Positions 33,586 through 45,366 of a stretch of DNA of 64,000 nt are shown in pieces. Origin of the DNA: Zopfochytrium polystomum (taxonomy: Eukaryota > Chytridiomycota > Chytridiomycetes > Chytridiales > Chytridiaceae); contig JAIVFJ010000056.1 in NCBI GenBank assembly GCA_025765615.1, forward strand, positions 248,001 to 312,000. Reading direction: 5' to 3'. Position 1 is the first letter of the stretch. Each line of letters starts with the position of its first letter. A model generated the notes under the pieces. That model had not been told where the DNA came from. It was given only the letters and a program-made list of their open reading frames with translations, and did not search any database. A program made the position numbers and the translations under genes.

Positions 33586-34059
33586 ATGAGCAAGTCAAGC
33601 GTGAAGCTCTTGCACCGTCAGCTAGTCAACCCTGTCAACTTCACAAGATGGATGGACTATGTGGAGGGGCATTTTGCCAGTAAGCAAGCAAGTGCTGCTG
33701 TCCGTGTCCGGCTTGCACACAAAGTTGCTGCCGTCCCAGCAGTGCCTGCTACGGACACAACCGCCGCAATTCCTGCCGTCCCTGAGCATTTCAAGTTCTG
33801 GTCAGCAAATCCCCCAGCTGGATATGACGAATCGGAAGTCATGCACATCACCCACGAGTACGTCCCAAACAACCCAGAATACGTTGGCTATTGGACGTTT
33901 AGCGATGATGTGAACGTCTTCCCGGGAACGTACAACCAGAATCGGGCTGGGATGCTGCACATCTACAATCACATAAGCGAGACTCTTGAACACAAAATCA
34001 GTGGCATTAAGTTTGTCTTTCAAGCACTTGGAGAACTCAAGAGGAGCACCAGCAACTGA
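33586..34059 (+). CDS. Hypothetical ORF, possibly retroelement gag-like
   Basis: 157 aa from an ATG at 33586, in DNA of lower GC than the surrounding genes. It begins MSKSSVKLLHRQLVNPVNF and contains W...YVEGHFASKQ and a helix NQNRAGMLHIYNHISETLEH. The order (NF..W near the start, then a helix with A/G..I...I...L) loosely resembles copia-type gag proteins, but zinc knuckle and pol are absent. The tRNA-like sequence just upstream may belong with it. Could equally be an orphan host gene. Confidence 0.35.
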   Translation: MSKSSVKLLHRQLVNPVNFTRWMDYVEGHFASKQASAAVRVRLAHKVAAVPAVPATDTTAAIPAVPEHFKFWSANPPAGYDESEVMHITHEYVPNNPEYVGYWTFSDDVNVFPGTYNQNRAGMLHIYNHISETLEHKISGIKFVFQALGELKRSTSN

Positions 34060-34797
34060 CCTCACTACTTGGCCACCGACCCCTCTCCGACCTTTCGAAC
34101 ACCCTTTCAGTGAGATTCTGCAGGTGACAACAGCGCTACCACCTACAGCCATTCCGCAGCAAGTGTGCATCGGACCCTAACAGCAACCTGCTCCTTCAGA
34201 AGGTAAAAGTACCGAGAGAATAAAAATCGAAAGGAGAAGTAGGCATATAAGATGCTGACAGGATCAATGGCGGTGTCTGCAATCGAAGGCGGAGCGCGCT
34301 TTGTCGAATTTCTTGCACGTTTTTTCAATGTTTTCTCTTTTTCCTCCAACGCAGCTCTTCTTTAACGCTTTTTGCTATGCGTTGCGTTGGGGATGCAAAA
34401 AGTTTTGGCGACTTCCAAGGCCTGATAGCCCAGCCACGAAACGAAACCGCCTTCGCCGTGGACCTTTGAATGTGTGTTTTTTTTGGAATATGCCCCCGGC
34501 GCACGTGATAGTCAATAGGAAAAAAAGAAGATAAATTTAAACTAATTTTCAATGATCGGGTGGACCAGGATAGAAAAAATGGAAAAACTGCATTTGGAAG
34601 GCGGTGTGGGTTGAACCCATACGCGTCCAATAAATTAATATAGTAACGGTATAAACAGGTAATTGGTTGTGGGCCTTGTCGACGTTGTGCGGGAATCGTT
34701 TTTGCGCGGATTTTTCAGTCACAGCCACGCGAGAACCGCGTCGATTCTCGCGCAAATTAACTCTCTCGCAGTTAGTTACCTTTTCCTCTCTGCCTCT

Positions 34798-34810
34798 TTC
34801 TCTCTCTCTG

Positions 34811-34844
<34 letters not shown>

Positions 34845-34858
34845 TCTCTCTCTCTCTG
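34798..34858. repeat. (CT)n-(CA)n-(CT)n microsatellite
   Basis: CT runs flanking a CA run. Confidence 0.85.
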
Positions 34859-35210
34859 CGTTTCTTCTTCTTCTGTTTTGTGTCAAACTCGGATACCTTG
34901 CGCCCAACCAGCTGCACACCGATCCCGACTTCCTTTTTTTTCATTTGTTTCATTTTTGACGTTTGGTATCCAGAAATAGTTGTGTGGACAGACAGACACT
35001 CAGGGCAAGACAGACAATGATTTTATTACTGGTAGGAAGACACTGAAAACGGCCGCACACTCCACGGCCCCGCGGCCCGGTGAAAGCGTCCCAGAGAGAG
35101 AAAGAGAGACTTTCCTCCAGTTTCACAGCCACAGTTCAAGGTGGGCAAAGACACGTCCCTCCCTGCCTGTCCATATTTGGTTTGATTTTTGCGCTGACCG
35201 AGGTTTCAAA

Positions 35211-35213
<3 letters not shown>

Positions 35214-35271
<58 letters not shown>
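35214..35271. repeat. (CT)n microsatellite, nearly perfect
   Basis: About 28 uninterrupted CT units, upstream of the mucin-like gene. Confidence 0.95.
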
Positions 35272-35272
<1 letters not shown>

Positions 35273-35452
35273 TTCCCCCTGTCTCCTCTCTCTCTCTGTC
35301 TCTCTCGAAGATACCACCTGGTTGGACTTCACAAAAGGTCTTCCAACAGACGCCTACAAACAGCCAGAATTCAGTTCGTGAAAAAAGAAAATAAAAAAAA
35401 AGAAAAAAAGGGAGGAAGGAAAAGCGGAAGGGACCAGAAACGGGAAGGGGAA

Positions 35453-35453
35453 C

Positions 35454-35481
<28 letters not shown>
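35453..35481. repeat. A tract, about 29 nt
   Basis: Poly-A run about 20 nt before the TATA box of the mucin-like gene; may exclude nucleosomes there. Confidence 0.9.
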
Positions 35482-35485
<4 letters not shown>

Positions 35486-35502
35486 GTGCAGAAGCGAGTG
35501 CA

Positions 35503-35509
35503 TATAAAA
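35503..35509 (+). promoter_or_regulatory. TATA box of the mucin-like gene
   Basis: TATAAAA, 113 nt upstream of the ATG at 35622, just after a long A tract. Confidence 0.6.
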
Positions 35510-35621
35510 CGAAGCATGCACATTCAGAACAAGACGTATCATCGGCACACTCTCTTTGGAGTAAAAAAGTCACCACTCCCCTCCGGCTCTTCTTCTTCCC
35601 ACTTTCAACCACTCGCGTAGT

Positions 35622-36951
35622 ATGGATCCAAGAGGAAAACAGCTAGTCGCCCCGGCGACGTCGGCTGCGGCTGCGTGCCTTGTCGCGCTTTTGCTCGCCG
35701 TGCCCGCTGCCCTCGCGTCTCCGATCCCGTTCGGCGGCCTTGCTCTCTGTAAGTGTTTGCCCGTCTTTACGGGGGGCGAGGGGTTGCAAAAAGACATTCT
35801 ACTGATCGACCATCGCACCCCTCTTTTTTTTGCGAAATCACAGACTCAAGTGACCAGAGCGCAAACCCGACGTCGTCGCCCGTGCCGACCTCCATAGGGA
35901 CCGCGGTGCCGCCCTCGGGCACGTCGAGCGCGTACACCATCATCCCGCCTCCCGTTTCTAGCAGCATTCACCCGCCCTCCATCGACCCTAGCCACCCACC
36001 CTCGACCTCGACATTATCCCAAGCAACGACACCGGTGTACACACCCTCGTCGCACCCTACCTCTACTCACTACACTGCTCCGCCGCCGGTCACTACCATC
36101 CTTCCCCCATCCATCGATCCCAGCCACCCGCCCTCGACTCTCCCCCCTGTCACGACGCCGGTGCACACGCCCACTCTCGTCTCGACAATCTACCCTCCCT
36201 ACAGCCCGGGCACCCCGCCGGCCTCGCCCACTCACGTCTCGACAGTGTACCCGCCCTACACTCCCAGCACGCCGCCGACCTCGCCCACTCACGCATCCAC
36301 GGTCCTCCCACCGTACACTCCGGGCACCCCATCCCCCAAGCCCACATACATCTCGACCGTCCTCCCGCCTTACACCCCCGGCACCCCGCTCCCGACCACC
36401 GCCGCCTCGACAGTCCTCCCACCGTACACTCCGGGCACCCCGTCGCCCAAACCCACCTACATCTCGACCGTCCTCCCTCCTTACACCCCGGGCACCCCGC
36501 CCGTCACCACCGTGCCGCCGCACACCAGCACCGTCACGCCCCACTTACATCTCCACCAAGCCCAACCCGTCCTCCTCCCCGGAGCCGCACTCATACACCG
36601 TTCCCCCGGCGCCGTCCAGCTCCGTGCCGTACTCTTACACAGCCGTTCCCCCGACGTACGCCTCGAGCAAGCCAAACCCGTCCTCCTCCCCGGAACCCCA
36701 CACGTACACCGTGACCCCGGCGCCGTCGAGCTCCGTGCCGCACTCGTACACGGCCGTGCCTCCGACCTACGCCTCGAGCAAGCCAAACCCGTCCTCCTCC
36801 CCGGAGCCGCACTCGTACACCGTTACCCCCAGCGCCGTCCAGCTCCGAACCGCACTCGTACACCGTTGTACCGTCGGCGTCGTCCGGAGCGGCCACGGGC
36901 TCTGCCGAGCCGACCGTGCCCCCCGCGCCGACGAGCTCCGCCTCGGAGTGA
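35622..36951 (+). CDS. Secreted Pro/Thr/Ser-rich mucin-like repeat protein, two exons, two frame breaks
   Basis: Exon 1 35622-35748, intron 35749-35843 (GTAAGT...CACAG, 95 nt), exon 2 to the TGA at 36949-36951. Signal peptide in the first 33 residues (CLVALLLAVPAALASP). The mature chain is almost only Pro, Thr, Ser, Tyr and Val in tandem units: first STVLPPYTPGTPSPKPTYI-type units of about 20 residues (five to six copies), then PHSYTAVPPTYASSKPNP-type units of about 29 residues. Such chains are usually heavily O-glycosylated wall or secreted proteins. One-base frame breaks lie at about 36540 (C4 run) and 36830. Comparing neighbouring repeat units shows one extra base at each place, and the other frames restore the same repeats, so the intended product runs to SAEPTVPPAPTSSASE. 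No GPI-anchor signal is visible. Confidence 0.75.
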
Positions 36952-37594
36952 GGGGCCTTGTTTACTCTCTTCCTGTTTTTCTCGGTCTCTCTCTCTTCCT
37001 TTGGCTCCACGTGTCCGTCCCTTTTCTTTTTTTTTTTCTTTCCACTCGACTAAGCGTTCTCGCTCTCACTCTCTGTCTCTCTATACTATCCTTGCGCTTC
37101 TCCCCCGTTCCTTCTTCTTTGCGATCTGTTCGTTCTCTTTCCCTACTTTCACCTTGTCTCCGTGTAGAGCCACTCCCTCCCTTTCCGGTCCCTCCCTTTC
37201 TTTCTCTCTTTTGTCGCGGCGTCCCAAAATCTCGAAAAAAAAAACTTGAAATAAAAGAAAAAAAAAAGTACCGAAAACCCAACGGAACAAAGCGAAAGCG
37301 TGAAGTCAGGTGCGCGAATAGGACAAAGCCTCGATGAGCGGCGTTCCGCCTGTGGGAGGAGGGAGGGGGGAACGAGAGAAGGAACTCGTCCAAAGCGCAG
37401 AGATGGTTGGGGGGTGGGAAGAAGGACACTAATGCATGTGCCCGACTCTCTCTCCCTTTCTTTCTTTCTTTCTTTCATATTTTTTTTTTGTTGTTGCGCG
37501 CTGTGCGCTACTTGGAATAGAGAGTGAGTGATTGGAGTGAGTGTAATGTGCCTGCGTGTGTGTGTGTGTGTGTGTGCGTGTGGTGTGTGCGTGT

Positions 37595-37626
<32 letters not shown>

Positions 37627-38065
37627 GCAGGAGTGATTACGCGGCTCTCGGGGATGGCATCGACATGGGGAAAGCGCGCGGCAAAACGCGACTGTGAGTA
37701 GGGAGTGCGTGAGTAGAGTGAGCAGAGAGCTACATACACCGAATAGCGAGCCGGAGGAAGTTTGAATACTTTTTATATTATAATCAGCTTTATCGTTCTA
37801 CTACTCTGGGGGAACGCAACGGATTTAGGTTACCTCAACGTCTTTACAATGGACATGATGAGTTAAATGCCCTTTTGGCGGGGGACACAGCAGGAGTAGT
37901 TCACATTATTTTTCACCTATTTATTAAGGGAGCGTATACTCGTAGCCCCTTCTAAGTAAAGCATAGACCGACCTTGAAAAAAAAAAATATAACAAATGCT
38001 TCAGACAGCGGATTTTCGGACACCACCACCAGTCGGCGGCACCAATGAAATGAAGGACGACTTGG
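36952..38065. other. Intergenic with GT repeat
   Basis: Pyrimidine-rich 3' flank, then a GT microsatellite at 37554-37628 and AT-richer DNA from 37740. No gene supported. Confidence 0.5.
37554..37628. repeat. (GT)n microsatellite
   Basis: GT run with a few GC and GG interruptions, about 75 nt. Confidence 0.9.
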
Positions 38066-38540
38066 TTGACTTTGTCGTTCAATTTGCGGCGCGGCTATGC
38101 AGTTAAAAAAACCAGCAGTAGTTTTGACCGTGTTCAGATCATGTCTGTTCAGGGCGGGACGTTTCGAAAGGAGTCATACAGGCCAGGAGAAGACATCAAG
38201 CGTCGTCCCAACACCAGCACACACCGCATTGGCTGCACGTTCAAGATTACAGGCAGACTCGTTGGATCCGGCCCTGATCGCGGTCTTTGGAAGCTTATTG
38301 TCACGAACGGCGTCCATACCTGCTCACCTGATGGATTCAGATCGCTCCCTGCTGCTAACTGTCTCCAGAGGCGATGAAACACTTCCGATCACTCATTGCG
38401 GATATCTACAGCACGAATTCCAAGCCACTTTGAGCTCGTTGAGGGCACGGTACGACAGCGCAAATGTGGGCTTTGCCATATGGTCGGGCATGACAGGCGC
38501 ACCTGCCCAGCGTCACCCTGCCTGAACGCGGTGCCACTGG
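38066..38540 (+). pseudogene. Mutator-like (MULE) transposase relic
   Basis: Two short coding remnants in different frames. About 38150-38330 encodes RIGCTFKITGRL ... LWKLIVTNGVHTCSPDG, the FAR1/MULE-type N-terminal DNA-binding pattern (C.F...., W.L.V.NG.H.H). About 38400-38525 encodes IPSHFELVEGTVRQRKCGLC then HMVGHDRRTCP, the C..C...GH..R.CP zinc knuckle at the C-terminus of such transposases. The catalytic DDE core between them is missing, so this is an internally deleted relic. Confidence 0.6.
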
Positions 38541-38809
38541 AGGCGGCGTTTGTTTGTCTTCTTCTGCACTCTGCAATAAAATCATCGAACGAAACAAAGA
38601 AGGAAAGTGGGCGGTGGTTCAACGGTCAATGGATTACTTGGAAGGGGGGGGGTCTACGAGTAGACGCTCCCATTTATTAATTGGAGCTTGCGTATATAAT
38701 AACACAACTGCGGTGTAGGCGGGTGGTCGTTCTGCCGTCGCCGCCGTCGCCGTCTTCGCCGCCTTCGCCGCCTTCCACATCCTTCTTCATCGTAACGCCG
38801 CAACCAAGC

Positions 38810-39907
38810 ATGCGCAATAGCCACAACAACAACAACAACAGCAGCCACTGCAGCAGCAGCAGCAGCAGAAACAACATTGCTACGCGATATCCTTCTTCTC
38901 CTTCGTCGCCGTCCCAGTCGCCGTTGGCCGCTACCGCCACCGCCACCGCCTTCAGCTTTGACGCGCTGGCGGTCGTCCCCGACGAAGTCCTCCGCGGCGT
39001 CCTCGTCCTGCTCGCCCCGCGCGATCACGCGCGTCTCCGATCCTCCTCGCGCGCCGTCGCCGCCGTAGTCTCAACCGCCTCGGCCGGAGCGATCCCCCTC
39101 CCTGCTGCTTGCGCAGCCGCAGCAGTTTCCCGCGCTGTCGCCGACCACCCATCTCCATCCGCAACCGCAGCGGCGTTGGCAGAAGCACCCCCGCCGCCCC
39201 TGCCGACCCCAACGCCAACGCCAACGCCCTCTCCAACGCCATCATCGTCCACATCCCTCGCGGCAATAAAGTTCGCCGTCGCATGCCTTCGCAACTTTGA
39301 CGGCCCCGACGGCTACTTCTCGCGCAATCTCAGCGTCGAGGCCGCCTTCCGCACGGTGCCGCACAGGCGCCGACTGCGCACCGAGATCGACTGGCGAAGC
39401 CTGTCGATGGCCTTTCGCACCGCCCTGCTGATCCTCGACCGCGTCGGCGACCTGTCCCTGGGCCTCCTCTACCCTGACGACTGGTCGCTACGCCAGTCCC
39501 GCGCCACCGTCGACCGTGGCTCCCGCGCCGCCCGCGAGACCACCGCCGCCATCCGCGTCGCCCTGCGCCACTTTGCCGCCTTCGAACCGGAACTGCCGCC
39601 CTCGCCCGTCGGCCTCTTCCACGGCCGCAGCCTGCACTGCTGGGCCGCCGCCACCGACGATCTCGAGCTGCTGGTCGACGCATTCGCCGCCCAAGACGAT
39701 TGGGCCGGTCGCGTCCGTGGCTGTGACGATGAAATGGATGCCCAGCGACTGCAGCAGCAGCAGCTTCAGATTAGGCACAATTACACGAGGGAGGCGTTCA
39801 ATTACGCGGCCAGCGCCGGAAGCGTGCGCGTCGTCAAGTACTTGCTCTCTGCGCACTCAACGCCGGCGGCAGGAACGGCGGGCGCAACGGCCGAACACGA
39901 CGGCAAG

Positions 39908-39942
<35 letters not shown>

Positions 39943-40348
39943 CTCGGTGGCGGCGGCGTGCGCGCGGCTTCGTCCGCCCGCGATCCCTCTGTCGTACCGC
40001 CTGTACCTCGCCTGCGAAAACGGCCGCCTCCCCGCCGTCGTGGCCTTCCTCTCCCACCCGTCCACCACGCCGCCGTACCCGTCCGACCCGGACGACGAGC
40101 GCGACCACTACGTCGCCGTCGCCGCCTCGGGCGACCTCGCCCTCCTCGACCTCCTCCTCCGCAGAGTCCCCAACCCCGACGACCTGCCCCCCGACGCCGC
40201 AAACTGTCAGGCCCTCGTCGCCGCGGCCGCCGCAGGCCACCACGCCATGCTCGCCCGCCTCCTCGAACTCCCCCCCATCGCCGCCCACGCCCGTCCAACC
40301 CCGCCACCCGACGCCGCCACCGACACCACGGACGCCCGCGCGCCCGCA

Positions 40349-40379
<31 letters not shown>

Positions 40380-40804
40380 GCACCCACCACCACCCGCCCG
40401 CCGCCATCATCGTCGTGTTCCCCCCGCGCGCAAAAGACCTCCTCCGCGCCGCCGCGACCTCTGGCGACGCACAGACCCTCCGCGTCGCCCTCCGCTCCCT
40501 CCAAACCTCCACCGCGCTGCTCCCCCTCGCATCCACCGCCGCCGCCGCCGCCGCCGACGACGACCGCGCCGACGACGACGACACCACCCTCCGCGCCGCC
40601 ATGGCCGCCTGCCTCGCCGCCGCCCTGCCCCGCGGGCTCGACGTCGTCCGCGTCGTGCTGGACGACGGCCGCGTCGCCGTCGAGGACGTGAGGATGGCCG
40701 CGACGGCGGCGGCGGCGGCGGCGGCGGTGGCGGCAACGGCGGTGGTTGCGCCAGAGGTCGAGGCGGCGCTGTGGGAGTACGTGCGGGAGCGGAGCACCGG
40801 GTGA
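38810..40804 (+). CDS. F-box-like/ankyrin repeat protein
   Basis: 664 aa from the ATG at 38810; an in-frame open stretch further upstream has no ATG and lies across a TATA-like TATATAA at 38693. Residues about 1-45 are Asn/Ser-rich. About 55-90 (VVPDEVLRGVLVLLAPRDHA RLRSSS) look like an F-box helix set (LP.E.L..I...L...D...L). After a Pro/Thr linker and a helical region, ankyrin-like repeats start at about 360: REAFNYAASAGSVRVVKYLL, YRLYLACENGRLPAVVAFL, YVAVAASGDLALLDLLLRRV, ALVAAAAAGHHAMLARLLEL, DLLRAAATSGDAQTLRVAL, spaced by Asp and Thr runs from GAC and ACG repeats. F-box plus ankyrin proteins commonly select targets for SCF ubiquitin ligases; that role is inferred from architecture only. 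Confidence 0.75.
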
Positions 40805-41004
40805 TCGGGGCAGTCGCGTCGGTCCGGAGAACAAACGGCTTTTTCTCTTTTTTATTATTATGTTGCTGCTGTTTTGTCCAACCAACAACAGCTTCGTCGT
40901 AATGGGTATGCAACATTGTTTTTTCTTTGAGATTTTTTTTTGTTTTTTTTCTTCTTTTGTTCAGTGCGGTGAAAAATGGTCGTGTGAATAAATAAACAAA
41001 GGAG

Positions 41005-41100
41005 AAAAAAAGAAAAGAAAAGAAAAGAAAAGAAGAGAAAAGAAAAGAAAAGAAAAGAAAAGAAAAGAAAAGAAAAGAAAGAAAGAAAAGAAAAGAAAGA
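41005..41100. repeat. (AAAAG)n minisatellite
   Basis: About eighteen AAAAG/AAAG units, 3' of the ankyrin gene. Confidence 0.9.
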
Positions 41101-41363
41101 AGCAAGAGAAATGGGAATTCCGGCGTCGGTCGGAAGTCCTCGGAATTGACGACGAGAGGCGCAAAGAGACACACGGGGTAAATAATTGCCAGCACGACGC
41201 GCGCGCGCGCGTGTGTGTGTGTTGTGTTTGGGAAATTACCCAAAACAGAAACAACAACAAAAAAAAAAAAAAAAGGCTCAGCCCGCCCCCCCCCCAAGTG
41301 CTCTTGCCGTAAGTGAAGAAACCTTCTTCGGACAAACACTCGCACGAAACGCATACACACACA

Positions 41364-41540
<177 letters not shown>

Positions 41541-41780
41541 CAGTCCCGCAAGGGTGCGGGCTGAGCACACACACTGAACAAACAAACGTCGCCGACATCC
41601 GCACCATCTCACCGGTCATAGTCTAACCTTTTGGGAAATACGCAACGAGAAACCCTCGCTCTCGCTCCAAGCATACTCAGCCAAACGGCAGCCCCCAACT
41701 GTCAAAGTACTCGTCGCCCGCCACCTCGCAACCTCCACCACCACAACCAACCCACCACCACTGCCGCCGCCGCCGGCCTT

Positions 41781-42146
41781 ATGGCCCTCGTACACCTTGC
41801 ATGCATCATCGGAATCCTCCTTCTTTTTGAAGGCGGCGGCGGTAGCGGAGGCGGCCGCGCTACGCGGGGGATCGTTGCGCTCGTTGAAGCCTTCCCGGCC
41901 CCAGCGCCCGCTCCCGTGCCGCTTCCCTTGCCGTTTCCGATTCCTGGCGAGGGAGAGATAACTGACATTATGCACAAAGGTCCGTCGATTCTGCCAAAGG
42001 ACGTGAACCCCACAACCATTCCAGCGCTAATGGGTTTCTCACCCCGGCAACGAATCCCTCTGCCCTGCCCTCCTTTCGTTCCCCAACCCACGTTCCCTGG
42101 TTGGGAAACTCAGTTCGAAACAAAATGGACGACGTTGCAAACATGA
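41781..42146 (+). CDS. Possible small secreted protein or upstream exon
   Basis: 121-aa open frame starting with a hydrophobic leader (MALVHLACIIGILLLFEGG), a Gly run and an Ala/Pro repeat (PAPAPAPVPLPLPFPIPG). It overlaps the start of the Gly-rich gene. It may be a separate small secreted protein or an upstream exon of that gene; neither can be shown from sequence. Confidence 0.3.
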   Translation: MALVHLACIIGILLLFEGGGGSGGGRATRGIVALVEAFPAPAPAPVPLPLPFPIPGEGEITDIMHKGPSILPKDVNPTTIPALMGFSPRQRIPLPCPPFVPQPTFPGWETQFETKWTTLQT

Positions 42147-45100
42147 AGCACGAACGTAAGCACCGCGCTGCGCATTCGTATTACATTTTTCCTGACCCGA
42201 GGTGTGCACCCCCCCCAATAAAAAAGACGAGTACTATCAAGACGGCCGCGTCGCGCTCTTTAACGAACCAAACAAGCCAGAGTCCGGCACAAAAGCCCAC
42301 GCAACGGGTAGGTACCAGGTCAGCATCGACGGAAAGTACGACAAACAAGACCTCAACGCCGCAATGGTGTGTGGGTGTGATATTGTGTTTTTGCCCCTTT
42401 GCGTCCTTCGTATCTAACGCTAAACTGCGTGAAAAAAAAAACAAAAAAACAAAATAGAGTCGAATCCGAGCCCACGAGCACGACAAGGATCCCGCCATCC
42501 CGGCCGGCCAACCCGACATGAAAAAGCCCTTGGACGGACACAAGGTGACCATCGGCGCCCACGACGTCGAGCACAAAGGCGGCGGTAGGGTGCAGGCAGA
42601 CGTCCAGGTGGTGGTAAGTGCAAGAAAAACAGAACCCGAGCATCTGACCCCCGAGTCGGCTCGCATGTGTTGCTTTCTACCTGTCCACAACTTACTGAAC
42701 CTTGCAACACAGGCCGACAACGGCAAGGGCTCGAAATACGGCATCGTCATCCACTGCAACTCGAAAACCCGGCGCGACGGCGGCGCGTCGGGAGGTTGCG
42801 GCACAAACCCGAACGCCGCCGCCAAAACCGCAAAAGCCGCCGGTGCGAACGCCAAGACCCCAGCCGGGAAAGAACCCGGTGCGGGCAAAAGCGGTGCCGA
42901 CGGCAAGACCGCAGGGAGCACGGCACGCGGTACCGGTGCGACCGGCGTAGCCGGCGGCAAGGGAACGCCCGCCGGCGGCAAGACCGCGGCCGTCACTACT
43001 TCCCGCAGCCCGGGCCGCGGCGGCGGCGGTGCAGCGGGAAGTGGTAAAGCGGGCGGCGGCGGCGGCGGCGGCCCGACCGGCAACATCCCGGCGAGCGCCG
43101 CAGGCAAAGGAGCGGGTGCGGGCAACGCTGGTCGCGGCGGCGCCACCGGCAAGTCGGCAGGCGCTGGACGCGGCAGTACCCCCGTGAACGGTGGAGCCGG
43201 GGGAAAAGGGGTCGCAGCCGGCGGTAAAGGAGTCGCCGCCGGTAGCAAGGCGTCCGCGTCGACCCGCGGCGGCGGCGGCGGCGGCGGTGGACGAGCCGGC
43301 GGCGGTACGAACGCCAGGACCCCCGCGAGCGGTGACGGGAAAGGAACTGGTGCGGGAAAAGTCGGTGGCGCCCGCGCTGGTGAGGCTGGTGGCGCGAACG
43401 GCAAGACCGCGGGTGCTGGACGCGGCGCCGGCGCCAACGGAGGAGGGACCGGAGGAAAAGGGACGGGAGCCCTCGGCAAAGCAGCCGCTGCTGGCAGCAA
43501 GGCGCCCGCGTCGACCCGCGGCGGCGGTGGAGCAACCAGGGGCGGCGGCAACGCGGGCGGTGCAACCGGCAAGACCGCAACGGCTGGTGGAGGCAAAGGA
43601 ACTGGTGCGGCAAAAGTTGGTGGCGCCGGAACCGGTAAAGCTGGTGGCGGTGGTAACAACGGGAAGCCCGCAGGGGCTGGACGCGGCACCGGCGCGAACG
43701 GAGGCGGCAAAGGCGCACCCGCCGCCGGCAAGGCAGCAGCAGCTGGCCGAGGCGGTGGTGGCGGTGGCGGCGCGGGCGGAGGAAGTAAAGTTGGCGGCGC
43801 GAACGGAAAGGCCCCCCAAGTGGGCGGCGGTGGCAAAGGAACCGCCGGCGGCAGCAAGGCGGGAGCGACGACGGCCCGCGGCGGCGGCACCGGGGTCGGA
43901 GGCGGCGGGAAGGGCGGTAAAGCCGGCGGTGGCGGCGCGAACGGCAAGACCGCGGCAGCTGCAGGACGGGGCGGGGCCGGCGCCACTGGAGGCGGTGGTG
44001 GGAAAGGGGCATCGGCCGGCGGCAAGGCCGGAACGGCGGCCCGCGGCGGCGGCGGCGGTGGAGCCGGAGGCGGAAAGGGCGGGGTTGGCAAAACTGCCGG
44101 CGGAGGCGGTGCTAAAGCGGCTGGCGGTGGTGCCGCAGGCAAAGCTACGGCGGCGGGACGGGGCACCGGTGCGAACGGCGGAGGTACCAAAGGCGCCACG
44201 GCTGGCAGCAAGGCTGGAGCGACGGCCCGCGGTGGCGGTGGAGGTGCAGGCGGCGCCAAAGCCGGCGGTACCAACGGCAAGGCTCAAACTGGCGGGGGTG
44301 GCAATGGAATGGGCGCGAGCGGCAAGACCGGAACCACGACCCGTGGCGGTGGCGGCGGTAGGGCCGGACCTGGCAAAACAGCCGGAGGCGGCCTCGGTAA
44401 AGGAACACCTGCTGGCAGCAAGGCTAGTACACAGGCCCGCGGGGCTGGCGGTGGAGTCGGAGGCGGAAAGGCCGTCGCAGGCAAAACTGGCGGAGGCGCT
44501 GCGGGTCGCGGAGCCGGCGGCAACGTAGGCGGAGGCGGAAAAGGGGCCGCGGCTAGCAGCAAGACGCCAGCGGCGAACCGCGGCGGCGGCGGGTGGAGAT
44601 GGAGGCGGCAAAGCTGGTGGAACCGGCAGTAAAGGAGCCGCACCTGGTGGTAAGGCGGCGGTGACGACCCGTGGTGGTAGTGGTGCTGGAGGCGCTGCCG
44701 GCGCCGGCGGTAACAAAGCTGTGCGCGCGAATGGCAAGCAGCCAGCTGGTGGACGCGGCGCTGGTGCTAACGGCGGCGGAGGTGGCAAACAGGCCACGAC
44801 TGGAAGCAAGGCTGGTCAGACGACGCGCGGCGGAGGAGGGAGCCCGAACAAAGCGGCGGGAGGCGGCAGCGGCGGCGGTATGAAGGCCCCCGCAGCCCGG
44901 GGCAACACTGGTGGTAGCGGTGGTGGAGCCAGCAAAGCGACCCCTGCGCGCGCGAATGGCGGCGGCGGGGGCGCTGCGCCGAAGAGCCAGGTGAGAGGAA
45001 GTACCACCGGTGGTGGCGGTGGGTCAAAGGCAGCTCCGGCCCAGCAGCAACAAACACCCGCGCGGACGAGCGGAGGCAGAGGCGGGAAGCGGCGGCGGCG

Positions 45101-45366
45101 CGGCGAAGCAGTCAACGACGGCGTCGAAGCAGGTAGCACCGCAGAAACAGCAAGCAGCCGCTCCGAAACAGCAGGCAACGGCATCGTCGAGGCAACAGAC
45201 GTCAGCTGCCGCGCCGAAGCAGCAGCAGGCAGCCTCTAAGCAGCGAGCGGCCCCGAAGCCGCAACAGGCAGCACCAAAGCAGCAGCAGCAGGCGTCTAAA
45301 CCTGCAGCAGCAGCAGCGAAGCCAGCGGGTAGTGGTGGTGGCGGTGGGGGAGGCAAGAAGAAATGA
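42125..45366 (+). CDS. Gly-rich repeat protein with unknown spliced N-terminal domain
   Basis: Exons 42125-42155, 42227-42366, 42458-42613 and 42713-45366; introns of 71, 91 and 99 nt with good donors (GTAAGC, GTGTGT, GTAAGT) and phases that agree. The first three exons and start of the fourth form a globular-looking domain of about 130 residues: EYYQDGRVALFNEPNKPESG, GRYQVSIDGKYDKQDLNAAM, DGHKVTIGAHDVEHKGGGRV, KGSKYGIVIHCNSKTRRDGG. I do not recognise it. The rest, about 850 residues, is Gly/Ala/Lys/Arg/Thr in variable units such as GGKGTGAGKVGGA and KASTTARGGGGGAGG, ending in Gln/Lys/Ala repeats (KQQAAAPKQQ) and GGGGKKK. One-base frame breaks at about 44595 and 45080 switch the frame, the same repeat style continuing. 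Highly basic; could bind nucleic acid or polyanions or form a wall or matrix. No signal peptide at this start. Confidence 0.6.

Noticed and set aside
34595..34690. tRNA-like T arm (GTATGGGTTCAACCCACAC on the minus strand)
   Set aside because: No D arm or anticodon arm could be folded and the T stem pairs poorly.
38681..38809. Start of the F-box/ankyrin gene upstream at 38681
   Set aside because: The codon there is TTG, not ATG, and the stretch contains a TATA-like sequence; the first real ATG in frame is 38810.
42181..44809. Long Pro-rich minus-strand open frames opposite the Gly-rich gene
   Set aside because: They are the antisense of Gly codons (GGC/GCC); the plus strand has phased introns and a stable domain.
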